Part shown: positions 63,290 to 64,000 of the stretch, piece by piece
Numbering within the stretch: the first letter of the stretch is position 1
Layout: each line of letters starts with the position of its first letter
DNA from: Sphingomonas bacterium
Lineage (GTDB): Bacteria > Pseudomonadota > Alphaproteobacteria > Sphingomonadales > Sphingomonadaceae
Length of the DNA stretch: 64,000 nucleotides
Direction of reading: 5' to 3'
NCBI RefSeq assembly: GCF_903642285.1
Contig: NZ_CAHJWJ010000002.1
Span: 1-64,000, forward strand
Notes under the pieces: model-generated
Told to the model about the DNA's origin: nothing
The model's input: the letters and a program-made list of their open reading frames with translations, nothing else
Database searches by the model: none
Position numbers and translations under genes: made by a program

Positions 63290-64000
63290 ATGACCGATTC
63301 CCTGGGCAGCCGGATGAAATTCGCGGTGGTGGCACCGTCCACGAACACCAGCGTCGAACCCGAATATGCCGCGATGCAGCCGCGCGGCGTAACCAATCAT
63401 TTCAGCCGGATCGCGATCCCGAATACGAAGGTGACCGACGACGACAGCTTCATGGTGATGCTGCAGTCGATTCGCGACGCGACGTTCGACGCGGTCGACG
63501 TGTCGATGTCGATGGACCCGGGCTGCGTCGTGATGGGCATGTCGGCCGAAACCTTCTGGGACGGTGCCGAGGGCGCGGCGCGACTTCACGCAAAGATGGT
63601 CGAGCGCACCGGCGGCGTGCCCGTCATCATGGGATCGACCGCGGTCGATGCCGCGATCAAGGCATATGAAAGCGTCGGTGCGCCCATCCGCAAGATCGGC
63701 ATCGTCACGCCGTACATGCCGGTCGGCGACCGCAACGTGAAGAAGTTCTTCGAGGATCAGGGCTATGAGGTGGTCAACCTCGTCGGCCTCAAATCGCCGT
63801 CGCCGATGCTGATCGCGCACGAGAGCAAGCAAACGTTGAAGCGCGCCGCGATCGCGGTGTCGGGCGGGGTCGATGCGGTGATCCAGGCCGGCACCAATCT
63901 CGCCTTCGCCGAAGTCGCCGCGATCGCCGAATTCTGGCTGGAAAAACCGGTGATCGCGATCAACACCGCGACCTATTGGCATGCGCTGCGGAGCATGGGC
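63290..64000 (+). CDS. Asp/Glu racemase superfamily protein (maleate isomerase/arylmalonate decarboxylase-like), partial
   Basis: The window ends inside this gene; 237 residues are visible. FAVVAPSTNTSVEPEYAAMQPRGV is the N-terminal pattern of maleate cis-trans isomerases and arylmalonate decarboxylases, and KPVIAINTATYWHALRSMG the C-terminal one. The first catalytic Cys is present (Cys79, PGCVVMG), but at the second site the motif reads QAGTNLAF with Gly201 where isomerases have Cys. GGAGGA-like GGAGGAAC precedes ATG 63290. Divergent from the DUF1330-monooxygenase operon. Confidence 0.85.
   Translation, partial: MTDSLGSRMKFAVVAPSTNTSVEPEYAAMQPRGVTNHFSRIAIPNTKVTDDDSFMVMLQSIRDATFDAVDVSMSMDPGCVVMGMSAETFWDGAEGAARLHAKMVERTGGVPVIMGSTAVDAAIKAYESVGAPIRKIGIVTPYMPVGDRNVKKFFEDQGYEVVNLVGLKSPSPMLIAHESKQTLKRAAIAVSGGVDAVIQAGTNLAFAEVAAIAEFWLEKPVIAINTATYWHALRSMG

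Overview
The window is high-GC DNA (about two thirds G+C by eye) from an alphaproteobacterium, most likely a member of the Sphingomonadales (Sphingomonas-like). The grounds are a standard-type petABC operon, a very large NAD-type glutamate dehydrogenase, two TonB-dependent receptors (one paired with a TPR-sulfotransferase), queC-queE, and small palindromic repeats between genes. The assignment is inference from gene content; there is no rRNA gene in the window.

Positions 1-25.1 kb are core genome: parE, a BrnT/BrnA toxin-antitoxin pair, argD-argF-hslO, queC-queE, two small exported proteins, lipB, two membrane proteins, hemF with a GNAT gene, trmL, the cytochrome bc1 operon petABC, a Tyr/Gly-rich lipoprotein, a MaoC-like dehydratase, ychF, the giant glutamate dehydrogenase, a PAS protein and tRNA-Thr(CGU). 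Three related palindromic intergenic elements (about 5.0, 7.6 and 18.9 kb) and two other palindromic elements (4.0 and 12.9 kb) sit in this part.

Right after the tRNA gene (25.1-25.8 kb) lies the truncated 3' end of an IS21-type istB. Beyond it the window is accessory and catabolic. Block 1 (25.8-37.5 kb) has a TPR-sulfotransferase, a TonB receptor, a GntR/FCD regulator, a DUF1185 protein, an alpha/beta hydrolase, an aldehyde dehydrogenase, a carboxymuconolactone-decarboxylase-like protein, a DUF1330 protein, a luciferase-like flavin monooxygenase and an NCS1 permease. Three promoters in it share the palindrome GGTATACC, which suggests one regulon for uptake and oxidation of an unidentified, possibly N-heterocyclic, compound.

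Block 2 (37.5-49.5 kb) is a complete set of N-methylglutamate (NMG) pathway genes for indirect methylamine oxidation: mgdABCD (homologous to tetrameric sarcosine oxidase), purU, mgsABC and gmaS, with a GlxA-type AraC regulator and an XRE-cupin regulator. GmaS makes gamma-glutamylmethylamide, MgsABC makes N-methylglutamate, MgdABCD demethylates it onto tetrahydrofolate, and PurU can release formate.

Block 3 (49.7-64 kb) is an IclR-associated catabolic cluster: an FAD_binding_2 flavoprotein, two decayed genes (an isocitrate lyase/PEP mutase-type lyase and a LeuC-like dehydratase), a GPH-type transporter, three alpha/beta hydrolases, a TonB receptor, a methyltransferase with a small partner, an MhpA/PheA-type flavin monooxygenase, a DUF1330 protein and an Asp/Glu racemase/maleate isomerase-family protein cut by the window end. 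Its substrate cannot be read from the sequence.
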